A stretch of 64,000 nt of DNA, from NCBI RefSeq assembly GCF_005083345.1, contig NZ_CP034888.1:459448-523447 (forward strand), read 5' to 3'. The notes under the pieces are model-generated. The model saw only the letters and a list, made by a program, of their open reading frames with translations, made no database searches and was not told the origin of the DNA. The position numbers were made by a program, and so were the translations under genes. Below are positions 38,367-48,397 of the stretch, one piece after another. The first letter of the stretch is position 1, and each line of letters starts with the position of its first letter. This DNA is from Buchnera aphidicola (Aphis nasturtii) (lineage in GTDB: Bacteria > Pseudomonadota > Gammaproteobacteria > Enterobacterales > Enterobacteriaceae).

Positions 38367-39154
38367 TCAGTCAATAAAGAATACATCTTTAACAAAAAAA
38401 ATGCAACCTTTTTTTAAAAAATTTTTTTTAAATATGTATTTTTAAAAAATAATAAATATTAAATAATATCACTATAATCAATTGCAACATTTTAAAAGTT
38501 AAAAAATAGTACTAAATATAATACTTGTATTTATAATTTTATGTAATAATTATATTTTAAATAAAAGTCAAACAAATTTTATCTTTTAAATAATATTAAA
38601 ATATAAAATTGTAATAAATTTATTATTAAAATATTTCAAATAAAAAGATAACTTTCATTTATTCAACATATAAAAACCGTTTATAATTTAAAAAATAACG
38701 TTCTATGACAAATAAAAGATATATAATGACTGTTTAGAAATGTATTTTCGTCAAACATATTGAGAACTTATGACAAATATATCAACTTAAAAAATAGAAA
38801 TTCACTTGAAGAAAATAAATCTTTTATCTTTTAAAAGAGACTGAAAAATAAAAATTAAGATTTAATTTTGTACTATTAGTTAGACAGTAATTAATAAGTG
38901 TAGAGAAATCTGCAACTAAAAATTAAAATATATTTTTCGTGAAAATAACTTTACTTAATAAGAAAAGTATTTTGTTCAAAAAAATATAAAATGTAATTAT
39001 TATTTATATTTGATTTATGAAAAATCATTAAATAGAAGTACTTGAATATTTATCAAGGCTTGATAAAAAACGAGTATACAAGAACTTTTTTATTAATACT
39101 ATAAAAATACTTAAATACTAAAGATAAATCTTAAAAACAACTGAATATTACAAA
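38367..39154. other. Non-coding region between tRNA-fMet and ribH (0.79 kb)
   Basis: I see no gene here: only short ORFs of about ten codons or fewer, such as those after the ATGs near 38706 and 38770. It holds the divergent promoters. An exact 11-bp repeat (TATGACAAATA) occurs near 38704 and 38769. A perfect palindrome with 9-bp arms and one central base lies at 39049-39067, about 90 bp before ribH. No FMN riboswitch-like conserved elements were seen upstream of ribH. Confidence 0.6.
38378..38406 (-). promoter_or_regulatory. Probable sigma-70 promoter of the initiator tRNA
   Basis: On the minus strand TTGCAT (38406-38401), a 17-bp spacer and TATTCT (38383-38378) lie 11 bp before the first tRNA base. 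Spacing is ideal and both boxes are partial matches. The AT-rich background raises the chance of false matches. Confidence 0.5.
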
Positions 39155-39634
39155 ATGAAAATTATTCAATCAGGCATCATAAATAAAACAGCATCAATTG
39201 CAATAATTATTTCTAGATTTAATCAATTTATTAATAATAACTTATTGTCTGGAGCACTCGATACTTTAAAAAGAATAGGCCGAATAAAAGAAGATAATAT
39301 TTTACAAATATATGTACCTGGAGCTTATGAAATACCTTTAATAGCAAATTATATTTCAAAATATAAAAAATATAATGCTATTATTGTAATAGGAACAATA
39401 ATCAAAGGCAGCACAGATCATTTTAAATACATTGCAAGTGATACATATAATAATCTTTCAAAAATTAGTATGAAATATTTTATTCCAATTACATTAGGAA
39501 TATTAACTACAAATAATTTAGAAGAATCTATTGAAAGAGCGGGCTTAAAAATGGGTAATAAGGGTTCCGAAGCAGCATTAGCAGCATTAGAAATGATTAA
39601 TGTTATAGAAACATTAAAAAAAAATAATGATTAA
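39155..39634 (+). CDS. ribH: 6,7-dimethyl-8-ribityllumazine synthase
   Basis: RibH (called RibE in E. coli) condenses the ribityl-aminouracil with dihydroxybutanone phosphate, the penultimate step of riboflavin synthesis. The 159-residue product (E. coli 156) shows SRFNQFINNNLLSGA, VPGAYEIP, VVIGTIIKGSTDHF-like sequence (here VIGTIIKGSTDHFKY), and a C-terminal GNKGSEAA. thiL follows 3 bp later. The local order ribH-thiL-ribD-nusB differs from the ribD-ribH-nusB-thiL order of E. coli. Riboflavin is a vitamin known to be supplied by Buchnera. Confidence 0.95.
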   Translation: MKIIQSGIINKTASIAIIISRFNQFINNNLLSGALDTLKRIGRIKEDNILQIYVPGAYEIPLIANYISKYKKYNAIIVIGTIIKGSTDHFKYIASDTYNNLSKISMKYFIPITLGILTTNNLEESIERAGLKMGNKGSEAALAALEMINVIETLKKNND

Positions 39635-39637
39635 ATT

Positions 39638-40609
39638 ATGAAATATAATGAATTTGAAATTATTTCTAATTTTTTCAATAAGTATCAAAAAAAAGAAAAA
39701 AATCTCATTAAAGGTATTGGAGACGATAGCGCATTAATTAAAATACCAAAAAATAATATCCTTGCAATTAGTACTGATACTTTAGTAGAAGGAACACATT
39801 TTTTTCAAAACATAGATCCGAAAAATTTAGCATATAAAACAATTGCAGTAAATCTTAGTGACCTAGCTGCTATGGGAGCTCTTCCTAAATGGGTAATATT
39901 ATCTATTACTATGCCTAAAATAGACGCTACATGGTTAAAATGCTTTAGTAATAACTTCTTTAGAATTTTAAATCAATATAAAATTACACTTATAGGTGGA
40001 GATACTAACTGCGGTCCTTTAAGTATTACATTAAGTGTTTATGGATTAATTCAAGGAAAAAAACAATTATTAAGACAAAATGCTAAAGAAGGAGATTTAA
40101 TATATATTACAGGATCTCTTGGTGATAGCGCTGCTGGTTTTTTTTTACTTCAAAGAAAAAAATATTTTATAAATATAAAAATACGTAATTATTTAATTCA
40201 AAAGCATCTTAACCCTATTCCAAGAATTTCTGAAGGGATAATAATAAAAAATTTTGCCAATGCAGCAATAGATATATCAGATGGGTTAGTTTCTGATTTA
40301 GGACATATATTAGAAAAAAGTAAATGCGGAGCTAATATCGATTTAAATAAATTACCTATTTCTAATTATTTAATAAATAATTTTAAAAAAAATAATTATT
40401 TTGATTGGGCGTTATACTTTGGAGAAGATTATGAATTATGCTTTACAGTTTCTAAAAAAAATATTAATAAATTAAATTTAGCTATTAAAAAACGTTTAAT
40501 TCAATGCAAACATATTGGATATATTACTTCAAAAGAAAAAGGTTTTAATTTAATAAAAAATAATAAAAAAATTAATTTTAAAAAAACAGGTTTTAATCAT
40601 TTTAATTGA
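39638..40609 (+). CDS. thiL: Thiamine-monophosphate kinase
   Basis: ThiL phosphorylates thiamine monophosphate to the active diphosphate cofactor. The 323-residue product (E. coli 325) has GIGDDSALI near residue 27, STDTLVEGTHF, VNLSDLAAMGALP, GGDTNCGPL, ITGSLGDSAAGF and AIDISDGLVSDLGHIL, all typical of the family. It begins 3 bp after ribH and precedes ribD by 29 bp, so the four genes from ribH to nusB probably form one transcript. Confidence 0.95.
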   Translation: MKYNEFEIISNFFNKYQKKEKNLIKGIGDDSALIKIPKNNILAISTDTLVEGTHFFQNIDPKNLAYKTIAVNLSDLAAMGALPKWVILSITMPKIDATWLKCFSNNFFRILNQYKITLIGGDTNCGPLSITLSVYGLIQGKKQLLRQNAKEGDLIYITGSLGDSAAGFFLLQRKKYFINIKIRNYLIQKHLNPIPRISEGIIIKNFANAAIDISDGLVSDLGHILEKSKCGANIDLNKLPISNYLINNFKKNNYFDWALYFGEDYELCFTVSKKNINKLNLAIKKRLIQCKHIGYITSKEKGFNLIKNNKKINFKKTGFNHFN

Positions 40610-40638
40610 AAAATAATATTTAAAAAAATTTAGAAAAT

Positions 40639-41082
40639 ATGAAAAATATATTTTATATGAAAAGAGCAATACAACTAAGCAAATTAGGAGAATTTACAAC
40701 TGCTCCAAATCCAAATGTTGGTTGTGTAATTGTTAATAAAAATTATATTGTTGGAGAAGGATGGCATAAAAAATATGGAGATCATCACGCTGAAATTAAC
40801 GCATTAAGTATGGCAGGAGAAAAAGCGAAGGGAGGAACTGCATACATCACATTAGAACCATGTAATCATTTTGGGAAAACTCCTCCATGCTGTGACGCAC
40901 TAATTAACGCTGGGATAAAACATGTAATAATTTCAAATTTAGATCCTAATCCGAAAGTATCTGGCAAAGGCATTATGTATCTTAAAAAAAATAATATTTC
41001 TGTAGAATTAGGATTATTATCAAAAGAATCTAAAAAATATAATAAAGGTTTTTTTAAACGAATGAAAACTGGTTTTCCATGA
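40639..41082 (+). CDS. ribD1: Riboflavin biosynthesis deaminase domain (RibD N-terminal part, separate ORF)
   Basis: The deaminase removes an amino group from the diaminopyrimidine intermediate of riboflavin synthesis. The 147-residue product holds the complete zinc deaminase domain: H50-A-E52, then PCNHFGKTPPCC with zinc cysteines at 75 and 84. It ends RMKTGFP followed by a UGA; in E. coli RibD the next residues are YIQLKLGASLDG, and exactly that continuation ([11 protein letters not shown]) follows here in the same frame. So one in-frame UGA (41080-41082) splits a bifunctional enzyme at its domain junction. Separate ribD1 and ribD2 ORFs are annotated in Buchnera of Acyrthosiphon, to my recollection. 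Confidence 0.92.
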   Translation: MKNIFYMKRAIQLSKLGEFTTAPNPNVGCVIVNKNYIVGEGWHKKYGDHHAEINALSMAGEKAKGGTAYITLEPCNHFGKTPPCCDALINAGIKHVIISNLDPNPKVSGKGIMYLKKNNISVELGLLSKESKKYNKGFFKRMKTGFP

Positions 41083-41100
41083 ATCCAACTTAAATTAGCA

Positions 41101-41739
41101 ATGTCATTAGATGGAAGAATTGCAATGAAAAATGGTGAAAGTAAGTGGATTACTTCTAAATATTCACGCCAAGATGTGCAAATGTTTCGAGCAAAAAGCT
41201 CAGCTATTTTAAGCAGTAGTAAAACTATTTTACGTGATAATGCAAAATTAACTGTAAGAAAAGAAGAATTCAATAAAAAAACACTATTTAAATTTCCTGA
41301 AAAAGATTTTAATCATCCAATAAGAGTGATTATAGATAGTCGAAATAAAATGCGAAAATCACATCCAATAATGGATACAAAAGATAAAATTTTATTAATT
41401 AGATTAAAACCAGATAACGAACTTTGGCCAAAAAATATAAAACAAATTATAACAAAACCGTATAAAAATCAAATTAATATTATTTCTACATTAAAATTTT
41501 TGGGAAATTTAGAAATTAATAATTTATGGATAGAAGCTGGTGGGCATTTATCTGGTTCTTTGTTAAAGATGAAATTAATAGATGAAATAATTATATATAT
41601 TGCACCTAAAATATTAGGGCATGAAGCAAAACCATTATTTTTTTTTAAAAATCATTTAAAATTATTTGAATGTGTTAAATTTAATTTATTACATTTTAAA
41701 AAAATAGGACCAGATATAAGATTAATACTAAAACCGTAA
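41101..41739 (+). CDS. ribD2: Riboflavin biosynthesis reductase domain (RibD C-terminal part, separate ORF)
   Basis: The reductase reduces the ribosyl group of the deaminated intermediate with NADPH. The first ATG after the UGA (41101) gives 212 residues beginning [18 protein letters not shown]. Later motifs are [25 protein letters not shown] and ELIVYIAPKLLG-like [13 protein letters not shown]. It is in the same frame as the deaminase ORF, with six sense codons between the UGA and this ATG (IQLKLA, the first core strand of the domain). I see no Shine-Dalgarno sequence before the ATG, so UGA readthrough or re-initiation may be needed. Confidence 0.9.
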   Translation: MSLDGRIAMKNGESKWITSKYSRQDVQMFRAKSSAILSSSKTILRDNAKLTVRKEEFNKKTLFKFPEKDFNHPIRVIIDSRNKMRKSHPIMDTKDKILLIRLKPDNELWPKNIKQIITKPYKNQINIISTLKFLGNLEINNLWIEAGGHLSGSLLKMKLIDEIIIYIAPKILGHEAKPLFFFKNHLKLFECVKFNLLHFKKIGPDIRLILKP

Positions 41740-41764
41740 AAAAATAAAAAATTAGGTAGATTTT

Positions 41765-42187
41765 ATGATAAATCGATATTTTCGAAGAAAAGCTCGTGCT
41801 TGTGCTTTGCAAATGCTTTATTCCTGGGAAATTTCTCAAAATAATATCAAAGAGAATACAATAGAATTTTTAAAAGAAAAAAATAAACGAAATATTGACT
41901 TAGAATATTTTTATGATTTAATTTTAGGAGTTACTCATGACTGTAAAAGAATAGATAATTTAATGAAACCATATCTATCTCGATCACTTAAAAAACTAGG
42001 ACAAATAGAAAAAGCAATTCTTAGAATTTCATTTTATGAACTATATAATAGAAATGATATACCTTACAAAGTATCTATTAATGAAGGTATTGAACTAGCT
42101 AAATTATTTGGATCAGAAGATAGTCATAAGTTTATTAACGGAGTTTTAGATAAAGCTGCGTTAAAAATTATCAAAGAAAAAAAATAA
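41765..42187 (+). CDS. nusB: Transcription antitermination protein NusB
   Basis: NusB with NusE (S10) binds boxA in rRNA leader RNA and prevents premature termination. The 140-residue product (E. coli 139) begins with the arginine-rich [18 protein letters not shown] and ends with [27 protein letters not shown], the usual conserved C-terminal half. It follows ribD by 25 bp and is convergent with dxs, with a 60-bp gap containing only weak AT-rich inverted repeats. Confidence 0.96.
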   Translation: MINRYFRRKARACALQMLYSWEISQNNIKENTIEFLKEKNKRNIDLEYFYDLILGVTHDCKRIDNLMKPYLSRSLKKLGQIEKAILRISFYELYNRNDIPYKVSINEGIELAKLFGSEDSHKFINGVLDKAALKIIKEKK

Positions 42188-42247
42188 TATTTTTAGATTT
42201 TAAAATCTTGAGTTTTAAAAATTATCTATTAAAAGTATTTTAAAATT

Positions 42248-44008
42248 TCAACACGATGAAATCCAAGAAAAAATTTTTTTTTCGATTCCTTCAGCGTGTA
42301 ATTCATAATTATATTTAATTTCATTTCGACTACCTTGAGAAATAAATGTATCTGGAAGTCCAATATTTAATACTGGAACTAAAATTTTTTTTAACATGAT
42401 AAATTCATTAACTGAACTACCTGCTCCACCAGAAATAATTCCTTCTTCAATAGTAACTAAAAATTGACATTGAGAAGATAACTTTAAAATCATATTTGTA
42501 TCTAACGGCTTAACAAATCGCATATCAACTAAAGTTGCATTTAAATTATTCGCTGCTAATACAGCAGAATCTAACAAAGTACCAAAATTTAAAATAGCTA
42601 TTTTATGGCCTACTCTTTTTAAAACAGATTTACCTAGTGGTATTATACGCATGGGCATTAATAATTCCCCGATTCCTTTTCCTTTAGGATATCTAACGAC
42701 AGTAGGGCCTTTTTTATACATATATGCAGTATATAACATTTGCTTGCATTCGTTTTCATTACTTGGAGTCATGATTACAATTCCAGGTATACATCTTAAA
42801 TAAGCTAAATCAAATATGCCTTGATGTGTTGGTCCATCATTTTCTACTATTCCACCTCTATCAATGGCGAACAAAACAGATAATTTTTGTAATGCAACAT
42901 CGTGTATAATTTGATCATAAGAACGCTGTAAAAAAGTAGAATAAATTGCAACAACTGGACTATATCCTGCAGCAGCTAAACCAGCTGCAAAAGTAACTGC
43001 ATGCTGTTCCGCAATAGCAACATCAAAATATTGATTAGGAAATAAACGAGAAAAATTAGACATACCTGAACCTTCACACATAGCAGGTGTGATAGCTATT
43101 AGTTTCTTATCAATGCTTGCTACTTCGCATAACCAAGAACCAAATATTTCTGAATAAGTTGGAATTCGATCAGAAGATAAAGAAGTATTTTTTGGAACTG
43201 TATGCCACTTAATAGGATTTAATTCCGCTGGGGGATAACCTTTTCCTTTTTTTGTAATCAAATGCAATAAACAACTACTTTTTTTGTTTTTTATATCTTT
43301 TAAAAGGTTAATTAAATTAAAAATATTATGTCCATCATAAGGTCCTAAATACTGAAAAGATAAATTTTCAAAAAATGAATTTTTTAATATATTACTGCAT
43401 TTAGCACTTTTTAAAATTTTTAAATGTTTATTTAATGCACCTATATTTTTAGAAATAGACATTTCATTATCATTTAATATAACTAGTAAGTCAGATTGTA
43501 TTATTCCTGCATGATTCATCGCTTCAAATGATATACCAGCAGTTATTGCTCCATCACCAATAACGCAAATAGTTTTTCTATTTTTTCCTTCTTTTTCAGC
43601 AGCAATAGATAAACCTAAACCTGCACTAATTGAAGTAGAAGAATGACCAGTACCAAATGTATCATATTGACTTTCTTCGCGAAAAGGAAATGGATGTAAA
43701 CCATTTTTTTTTCTAATACTAGTAAGTTTTGCTGCTCTTCCAGTTAAAATTTTATGAGGATAGGATTGATGCCCTACATCCCATAGTAAATTATCAAACG
43801 GTGTATTATATACATAATGTAAAGCCACTGTAATTTCAACTACACCTAATCCAGATGCACAATGTCCTTCAGTAACAAAAATTATATCTAATAAATATTT
43901 TCTTAATTCACAACATAATTGAGGTAATTTTTTTATTGGCAAACATCTTAAATTTTTCACTGAATCAGCTAGGGATAAAATTGGATACTTTTTAATATCA
44001 AAATTCAT
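42248..44008 (-). CDS. dxs: 1-deoxy-D-xylulose-5-phosphate synthase
   Basis: Dxs condenses pyruvate with glyceraldehyde 3-phosphate, the first step of the MEP isoprenoid pathway and a source for thiamine and pyridoxal. The 586-residue product (E. coli 620) has [32 protein letters not shown], the thiamine diphosphate motif [18 protein letters not shown] then NDNEMSIS, and the transketolase pyrimidine domain with [12 protein letters not shown] and [15 protein letters not shown]. ispA is 19 bp upstream on the same strand, so ispA-dxs is an operon as in E. coli. Confidence 0.97.
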   Translation of the reverse strand: MNFDIKKYPILSLADSVKNLRCLPIKKLPQLCCELRKYLLDIIFVTEGHCASGLGVVEITVALHYVYNTPFDNLLWDVGHQSYPHKILTGRAAKLTSIRKKNGLHPFPFREESQYDTFGTGHSSTSISAGLGLSIAAEKEGKNRKTICVIGDGAITAGISFEAMNHAGIIQSDLLVILNDNEMSISKNIGALNKHLKILKSAKCSNILKNSFFENLSFQYLGPYDGHNIFNLINLLKDIKNKKSSCLLHLITKKGKGYPPAELNPIKWHTVPKNTSLSSDRIPTYSEIFGSWLCEVASIDKKLIAITPAMCEGSGMSNFSRLFPNQYFDVAIAEQHAVTFAAGLAAAGYSPVVAIYSTFLQRSYDQIIHDVALQKLSVLFAIDRGGIVENDGPTHQGIFDLAYLRCIPGIVIMTPSNENECKQMLYTAYMYKKGPTVVRYPKGKGIGELLMPMRIIPLGKSVLKRVGHKIAILNFGTLLDSAVLAANNLNATLVDMRFVKPLDTNMILKLSSQCQFLVTIEEGIISGGAGSSVNEFIMLKKILVPVLNIGLPDTFISQGSRNEIKYNYELHAEGIEKKIFSWISSC

Positions 44009-44027
44009 TATGAACTCATTATTAAAT

Positions 44028-44912
44028 TTATTTTGAACGTTGAATTATAAAATTTGTTAATAATTCTAATTTATCGACAATAAAAGATTTTTTTTTAAAA
44101 ATTTTTAAAATAGACAATGCTTCCTGATACAAAATTTTTATTTTTTTTTGAGATGTTTTTATTCCAATTAAATTTGGATATGTATTATATATATTTTGAT
44201 TATTTTTTATCTTGTTAATATCTTTTTGAAAATCAAAAATATCATCTTGAATTTGAAAAGCTAAACCAATACAAATAGAAAAACGATCTAATAATGATAA
44301 AATTCTTTTAGAAAAAAAATTTGAAGATAAATATGACAATCGAACAGAAGATCTAATTAAAAATGCAGTTTTATATAAATTAATTTTTTCCAATTCACTA
44401 ACATTCAATTTTTTTATATCTTTTTGCAAATCTAATGTTTGTCCTATGCACATACCAGAAATGCCAATGGAATGAGATAATTCAGAAATTATTTTTATAC
44501 GCTTTCTGTCAGAAACTCCAGGCATAATATATGTAGATAAAATATTAAACGCTAAACTTTGTAATGCATCTCCAGCAAGTATAGAAAAACTTTCGCCATA
44601 TTTTATATGACAAGAAACATTTCCTCTTCGAAAAGAATCATTATCGATACATGGCAAATCATCATGAATTAAAGAGTATGCGTGGATTAATTCAATAGAT
44701 ATAGATATTGCATCTAGCGTAATGATATTAACTTTAAACATTTCTCCAACAATATAAACTAAACATGCACGTAATCTTTTACCTCCTATCAATGTTCCAT
44801 ATTTCATAGATTTTAAAAGAATCGAATTCTGAAAAGGTAAATTATTAAACATATCAAGTAGTTTTTTATTTATACGATTTTGATAAAAATCATAAAAATT
44901 ATAAACATTCAC
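44028..44912 (-). CDS. ispA: Farnesyl diphosphate synthase (polyprenyl synthase)
   Basis: IspA makes farnesyl diphosphate from IPP and DMAPP. I chose a GTG start at 44912 (294 residues; E. coli 299): it places LPFQN at residue 25 exactly as in E. coli. A longer frame starts at a TTG at 44957 and adds 15 residues without counterpart. Seen: [11 protein letters not shown], the first aspartate-rich region [27 protein letters not shown], and the second, [10 protein letters not shown]. There is only a weak ribosome-binding sequence before the GTG, so the start is less certain than the identity. Confidence 0.93.
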   Translation of the reverse strand: MNVYNFYDFYQNRINKKLLDMFNNLPFQNSILLKSMKYGTLIGGKRLRACLVYIVGEMFKVNIITLDAISISIELIHAYSLIHDDLPCIDNDSFRRGNVSCHIKYGESFSILAGDALQSLAFNILSTYIMPGVSDRKRIKIISELSHSIGISGMCIGQTLDLQKDIKKLNVSELEKINLYKTAFLIRSSVRLSYLSSNFFSKRILSLLDRFSICIGLAFQIQDDIFDFQKDINKIKNNQNIYNTYPNLIGIKTSQKKIKILYQEALSILKIFKKKSFIVDKLELLTNFIIQRSK

Positions 44913-44971
44913 ATCTAAATACCCATAAAATGAAAAACGATATAAAAATCCTATCAATTATACTATAAATA

Positions 44972-46177
44972 TTATTTTCTACAAAAACAATTAAAAATAA
45001 ACCATATAAAAACTAAAAAAACTTCAAACAAAAAAATATGTGAAATATGTAAAAAAGTATACAACCATCCATTTAAAATGCCACCTAAAGATATCCCTAG
45101 ATATTGACTAGTAGAATAAATACTCATAATACTGCCTTTATAAATATTGCCTTGATAATCATTAATAGATATGTTTTGACTTAAAAATGATGGAAGAAAT
45201 ACTTCTAGTATATTAAAAGCAATAAAAAAAATCTGTAAAGACAATATTAAATATATTACATGATTATATAAAAAAAACAAAAATAACGATGACAAAAAAA
45301 TCAAGAAAACACATATTTCAATAATATTTTTTAAATGAGCATTAAACTTAGCATAAAAAATTATCAAATATAAAATAAAAAAAGAAATTACTATTGTAGT
45401 TAAATAAACAATCCAGTGATAATTTAATATAAGTCCAGAAATCTCTAATTGATGAGGTATTATTAAAAAATGCATTGTTAATAAAAAATGCAAAAAAAAT
45501 ATGCTAAAATAAAATCTACAAAAACTTATATTAAATAAATATTTAATATTTTTACCATAAAAAAATTTTATATCTTTTTTTAATTTTTTTTCTTGATTAT
45601 TTTGGTTTGTATAAGAAGGAACTATAAAAAGAACAATTAAAATACAAATAATTGAAAATATAGAAGAAAACCAAAAAATAAACGAAAAACCAAATTTCTC
45701 AATAACCAATGAACCAAAAAGAATCGAAATTAAAAAAGAGACAGCAAAACTTGCACCTATAGCAGAAATAGATTTAATACGATTTTCTTTTCTTATTAGA
45801 TCAGATAATAATGCGATAGAAACACCAGAAATAGCTCCAGAACCTTGTACAGCTCTTCCAACTATCAATCCCCAAATAGAATTTGTATTTGCAGCTATAA
45901 TACTACCGATTAAAAAAACACAAAGACCGAATATAATAATTTTTTTCCGACCAAATTTATCAGATAAAATACCAAATGGAATTTGAAATATCATTTGAGA
46001 AAAAGCATAAACACTAACAGATAATCCAATTAAGAATTTGTTTCCGTCATTTAAATCCAATCCATATTTACTTAATACTGGAAGAATACCAAAAACACCT
46101 AACATACGTAATAAAAAAATAATACAAAAACTTAATGTTACTTGTAATTCAAAAAAATTCATTTTATAATTATTCAT
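44972..46177 (-). CDS. yajR: Major facilitator transporter YajR (short form)
   Basis: YajR is a 12-helix MFS drug:proton antiporter-type protein of the inner membrane with unknown natural substrate. The 401-residue product starts MNNYKM like E. coli YajR and contains the MFS motif A GILSDKFGRKK near 70-80 and VGRAVQGSGAISG. It ends shortly after the last membrane helix, so the soluble C-terminal YAM domain of E. coli YajR (454 residues) is missing. The cyoE-yajR neighbourhood agrees with E. coli apart from tusE between them. It is divergent from tusE with only 45 bp between them. Confidence 0.92.
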   Translation of the reverse strand: MNNYKMNFFELQVTLSFCIIFLLRMLGVFGILPVLSKYGLDLNDGNKFLIGLSVSVYAFSQMIFQIPFGILSDKFGRKKIIIFGLCVFLIGSIIAANTNSIWGLIVGRAVQGSGAISGVSIALLSDLIRKENRIKSISAIGASFAVSFLISILFGSLVIEKFGFSFIFWFSSIFSIICILIVLFIVPSYTNQNNQEKKLKKDIKFFYGKNIKYLFNISFCRFYFSIFFLHFLLTMHFLIIPHQLEISGLILNYHWIVYLTTIVISFFILYLIIFYAKFNAHLKNIIEICVFLIFLSSLFLFFLYNHVIYLILSLQIFFIAFNILEVFLPSFLSQNISINDYQGNIYKGSIMSIYSTSQYLGISLGGILNGWLYTFLHISHIFLFEVFLVFIWFIFNCFCRK

Positions 46178-46222
46178 TTTACACCAAATATTTTTAAAAA
46201 AAATTTTATATTATAAAAAATT

Positions 46223-46570
46223 ATGTTATTGAAAAAAAATACCAAAAAATATCTAAATTACGAAGCAATAGAAAAAGATTTAGAAGGATATCTAAAAAAT
46301 AATAAAGATTGGAATGTTTTTCTCGCAGAAGAAATTGCAAAACAAGAAAAAATTATACTTACCAAAAGTCATTGGGAAATAATATATTTTATAAGAAAAT
46401 TTTATTTTAAATATAATATCGCGCCATCTATGCGAATGTTAATATGTGGAATTAAAAAAAAATTAGGTAAAAAAATTCATAGTGTTTATTTATTTCAATT
46501 ATTTCCTAAAGGCCCAGCAAAGCAAGCTAGTAAAATAGCTGGAATACCGAAACCTTCACAATGTTTATAA
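46223..46570 (+). CDS. tusE: Sulfurtransferase TusE
   Basis: TusE takes sulfur from the TusBCD complex and hands it to MnmA for tRNA wobble-uridine 2-thiolation. The 115-residue product (E. coli 109) shows LAEEIAKQEKIILTKSHWE, and the C-terminal GPAKQASKIAGIPKPSQCL with the reactive cysteine next to last. It lies on the plus strand between divergent yajR and convergent cyoE, a position different from E. coli. It works in the same pathway as tusA at 22.4 kb. Confidence 0.94.
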   Translation: MLLKKNTKKYLNYEAIEKDLEGYLKNNKDWNVFLAEEIAKQEKIILTKSHWEIIYFIRKFYFKYNIAPSMRMLICGIKKKLGKKIHSVYLFQLFPKGPAKQASKIAGIPKPSQCL

Positions 46571-46573
46571 AAA

Positions 46574-47428
46574 CTATTTAAATTGAAAATCAATTGCAAT
46601 CAAAAAATTAAAACATACAACTATTATAATAGATAAATAAAATATTTGCTTAGAAAGCTTTAAATTATCCTTTGTTTTGATATTTAAATAAGATATATAC
46701 AACCAATAGAAATTTAAAAGAGAAATTAAAACAAGAAAAATATAACTAAGATAACCTAACAAAGTTAATATAAAATTAAATATAATAAAACACATTATAT
46801 AATAAAAGATGTGCTGTTTGGTTTTTAAAACACCTTTTACTATGGAAAAAAGACGCAAATTTGCATTTCTATAATCTTCTATATACACAATAGAAATAGC
46901 ATAAAAGTGAGACATTTGCCAAAATATAAACACAATAAACAATAAAACAGCAACTAAACTAATAGTATTATTAACAGCAGTATAACCAATTAACGATGGA
47001 ATTGATCCTGAAAAACTTCCAATAAAAGTAGAATATATTGATGTTCTTTTTAAGAATGTGTAAATAAAAACATAAATAATAAACCCTATTATTGATAAGA
47101 ACATTGATAAATAATTTACTAAAAAACCTAATATAAATATACCTACAAAACCTATAATAATTCCAAAAATATAAGCTGACATAGGTCGAAGTAATTTTTT
47201 TACTAAAGCTCTATTTTTCGTCCTATACATTTTAGAATCTATTTCTATATCAATTAAATTATTAAACACACAACTAGATGCAATAATTAAAGATGTTCCT
47301 ACAAGAGTAGATATAAATAAAAAAAAATTAAAATAAAAACGAGATGAAAATAAAAAACTTCCTATAATTAAAACCATGTTTCCTAGAATAATTCGAGGTT
47401 TTATAATTTCTAAATAATGTTTCAACAT
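46574..47428 (-). CDS. cyoE: Protohaem IX farnesyltransferase (haem O synthase)
   Basis: CyoE adds a farnesyl chain to haem b to give haem O for cytochrome bo3. The 284-residue product (E. coli 296) is a polytopic membrane protein of the UbiA family with the first prenyl-diphosphate-binding site [18 protein letters not shown] and a later conserved [10 protein letters not shown] and DYRNANL. Its prenyl donor comes from IspA, encoded 2 kb away. It is the last gene of the cyo operon, 28 bp after cyoD. Confidence 0.96.
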   Translation of the reverse strand: MLKHYLEIIKPRIILGNMVLIIGSFLFSSRFYFNFFLFISTLVGTSLIIASSCVFNNLIDIEIDSKMYRTKNRALVKKLLRPMSAYIFGIIIGFVGIFILGFLVNYLSMFLSIIGFIIYVFIYTFLKRTSIYSTFIGSFSGSIPSLIGYTAVNNTISLVAVLLFIVFIFWQMSHFYAISIVYIEDYRNANLRLFSIVKGVLKTKQHIFYYIMCFIIFNFILTLLGYLSYIFLVLISLLNFYWLYISYLNIKTKDNLKLSKQIFYLSIIIVVCFNFLIAIDFQFK

Positions 47429-47456
47429 ATAAATAAATATATTTTTAAGTGATTTG

Positions 47457-47783
47457 TCATGTCATAACATGATGATTTAAATTAAACATAATCCAAATAG
47501 AACCAAAAACTACAATAAATATAATAATTAAAATAAATAATAAAGATATTAAATACCAATGATTTTTTGAAATATTATTTAAATGTAAAAAATATATGAA
47601 ATGTATAATAATTTGAAAAAAAGCACAAAATAAAATAATTAATTGACTAATTTTATAAGAAAAAAAATGATTTTTAGCAATTAAAAACGGAATTATAGTT
47701 AATAATATAGAAGATAAAAAACTAAATATATAAGATTGTACTTTTTTATTAAAATAAAGTTTTAATTTAAGATATTTACTCAT
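47457..47783 (-). CDS. cyoD: Cytochrome bo3 ubiquinol oxidase subunit IV
   Basis: CyoD is a small accessory subunit of the bo3 oxidase. I start it at the ATG at 47783, which overlaps the cyoC stop by one base (TAATG) and gives 108 residues, close to 109 in E. coli; a longer frame into cyoC adds 22 residues that lack any counterpart. It has three membrane helices and the conserved end [17 protein letters not shown]. It lies between cyoC and cyoE. Confidence 0.94.
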   Translation of the reverse strand: MSKYLKLKLYFNKKVQSYIFSFLSSILLTIIPFLIAKNHFFSYKISQLIILFCAFFQIIIHFIYFLHLNNISKNHWYLISLLFILIIIFIVVFGSIWIMFNLNHHVMT

Positions 47784-48397
47784 TAAACTACTCCATTTAA
47801 ATAAACAAAAGTAAAAATACAAACCCATATAATATCTAAAAAATGCCAAAATAAACTAAAGCATAATATTCTAATTTTAATAGTATCAGTTAAACCTAAT
47901 TTAAAAATCTGATAAATAATTGATAATATTAAAACTAAACCAAAAATAATATGAATACCATGTGTTCCTATAATCGTAAAAAAAATAGAAAAAAAAGCAT
48001 GTTTATTTGGTGTATAATTTTCTATCAACAAATTATAAAATTCATTAATTTCTATTATAAGAAAGATAATACCTAAAAAGAAGGTAATCATAAAATAAAA
48101 ATAAAGCATTTTTATATTTTTTTTATTTTGTTCTATAGTTAACATAGCGCATGTTAATGAACTTAATAATAAAACACATGTTTCAAAAAAAACAGAAGAC
48201 AAATTAAAAAACTTATGGTTAATAAAATTTTTAGGTAAATTATTAAAAATGATTGCATATACAGCAAATAAAACAGCAAACATAATGCAATCACTCATTA
48301 AATATATCCATACTCCAAATAATTTATTACTTTTCGGACTATATTGTTGTGTATTAAAAAAAGGATATAATATTTGATTTTGTATTTTTTTTATCAT
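47783..48397 (-). CDS. cyoC: Cytochrome bo3 ubiquinol oxidase subunit III
   Basis: CyoC is the haem-copper oxidase subunit III, with five membrane helices in 204 residues (same as E. coli). Seen: [23 protein letters not shown] at the N-terminus, [15 protein letters not shown], and [12 protein letters not shown], all subunit III features. Its ATG overlaps the cyoB stop by 4 bp and its stop overlaps cyoD by one base, so the three subunits are translationally coupled. Confidence 0.95.
   Translation of the reverse strand: MIKKIQNQILYPFFNTQQYSPKSNKLFGVWIYLMSDCIMFAVLFAVYAIIFNNLPKNFINHKFFNLSSVFFETCVLLLSSLTCAMLTIEQNKKNIKMLYFYFMITFFLGIIFLIIEINEFYNLLIENYTPNKHAFFSIFFTIIGTHGIHIIFGLVLILSIIYQIFKLGLTDTIKIRILCFSLFWHFLDIIWVCIFTFVYLNGVV

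Noticed and set aside
38367..39154. FMN riboswitch upstream of ribH
   Set aside because: None of the conserved GC-rich RFN elements is visible.
42188..42247. Terminator between nusB and dxs
   Set aside because: The AGATTTTAAAATCT palindrome is loopless and pure background-like AT sequence; too weak to call.
44913..44957. Longer IspA from a TTG
   Set aside because: The GTG at 44912 aligns LPFQN at the same residue as in E. coli; the extension is not conserved.
47784..47849. Longer CyoD reading into cyoC
   Set aside because: The extra 22 residues lie in cyoC coding sequence; the TAATG overlap start gives the normal length.
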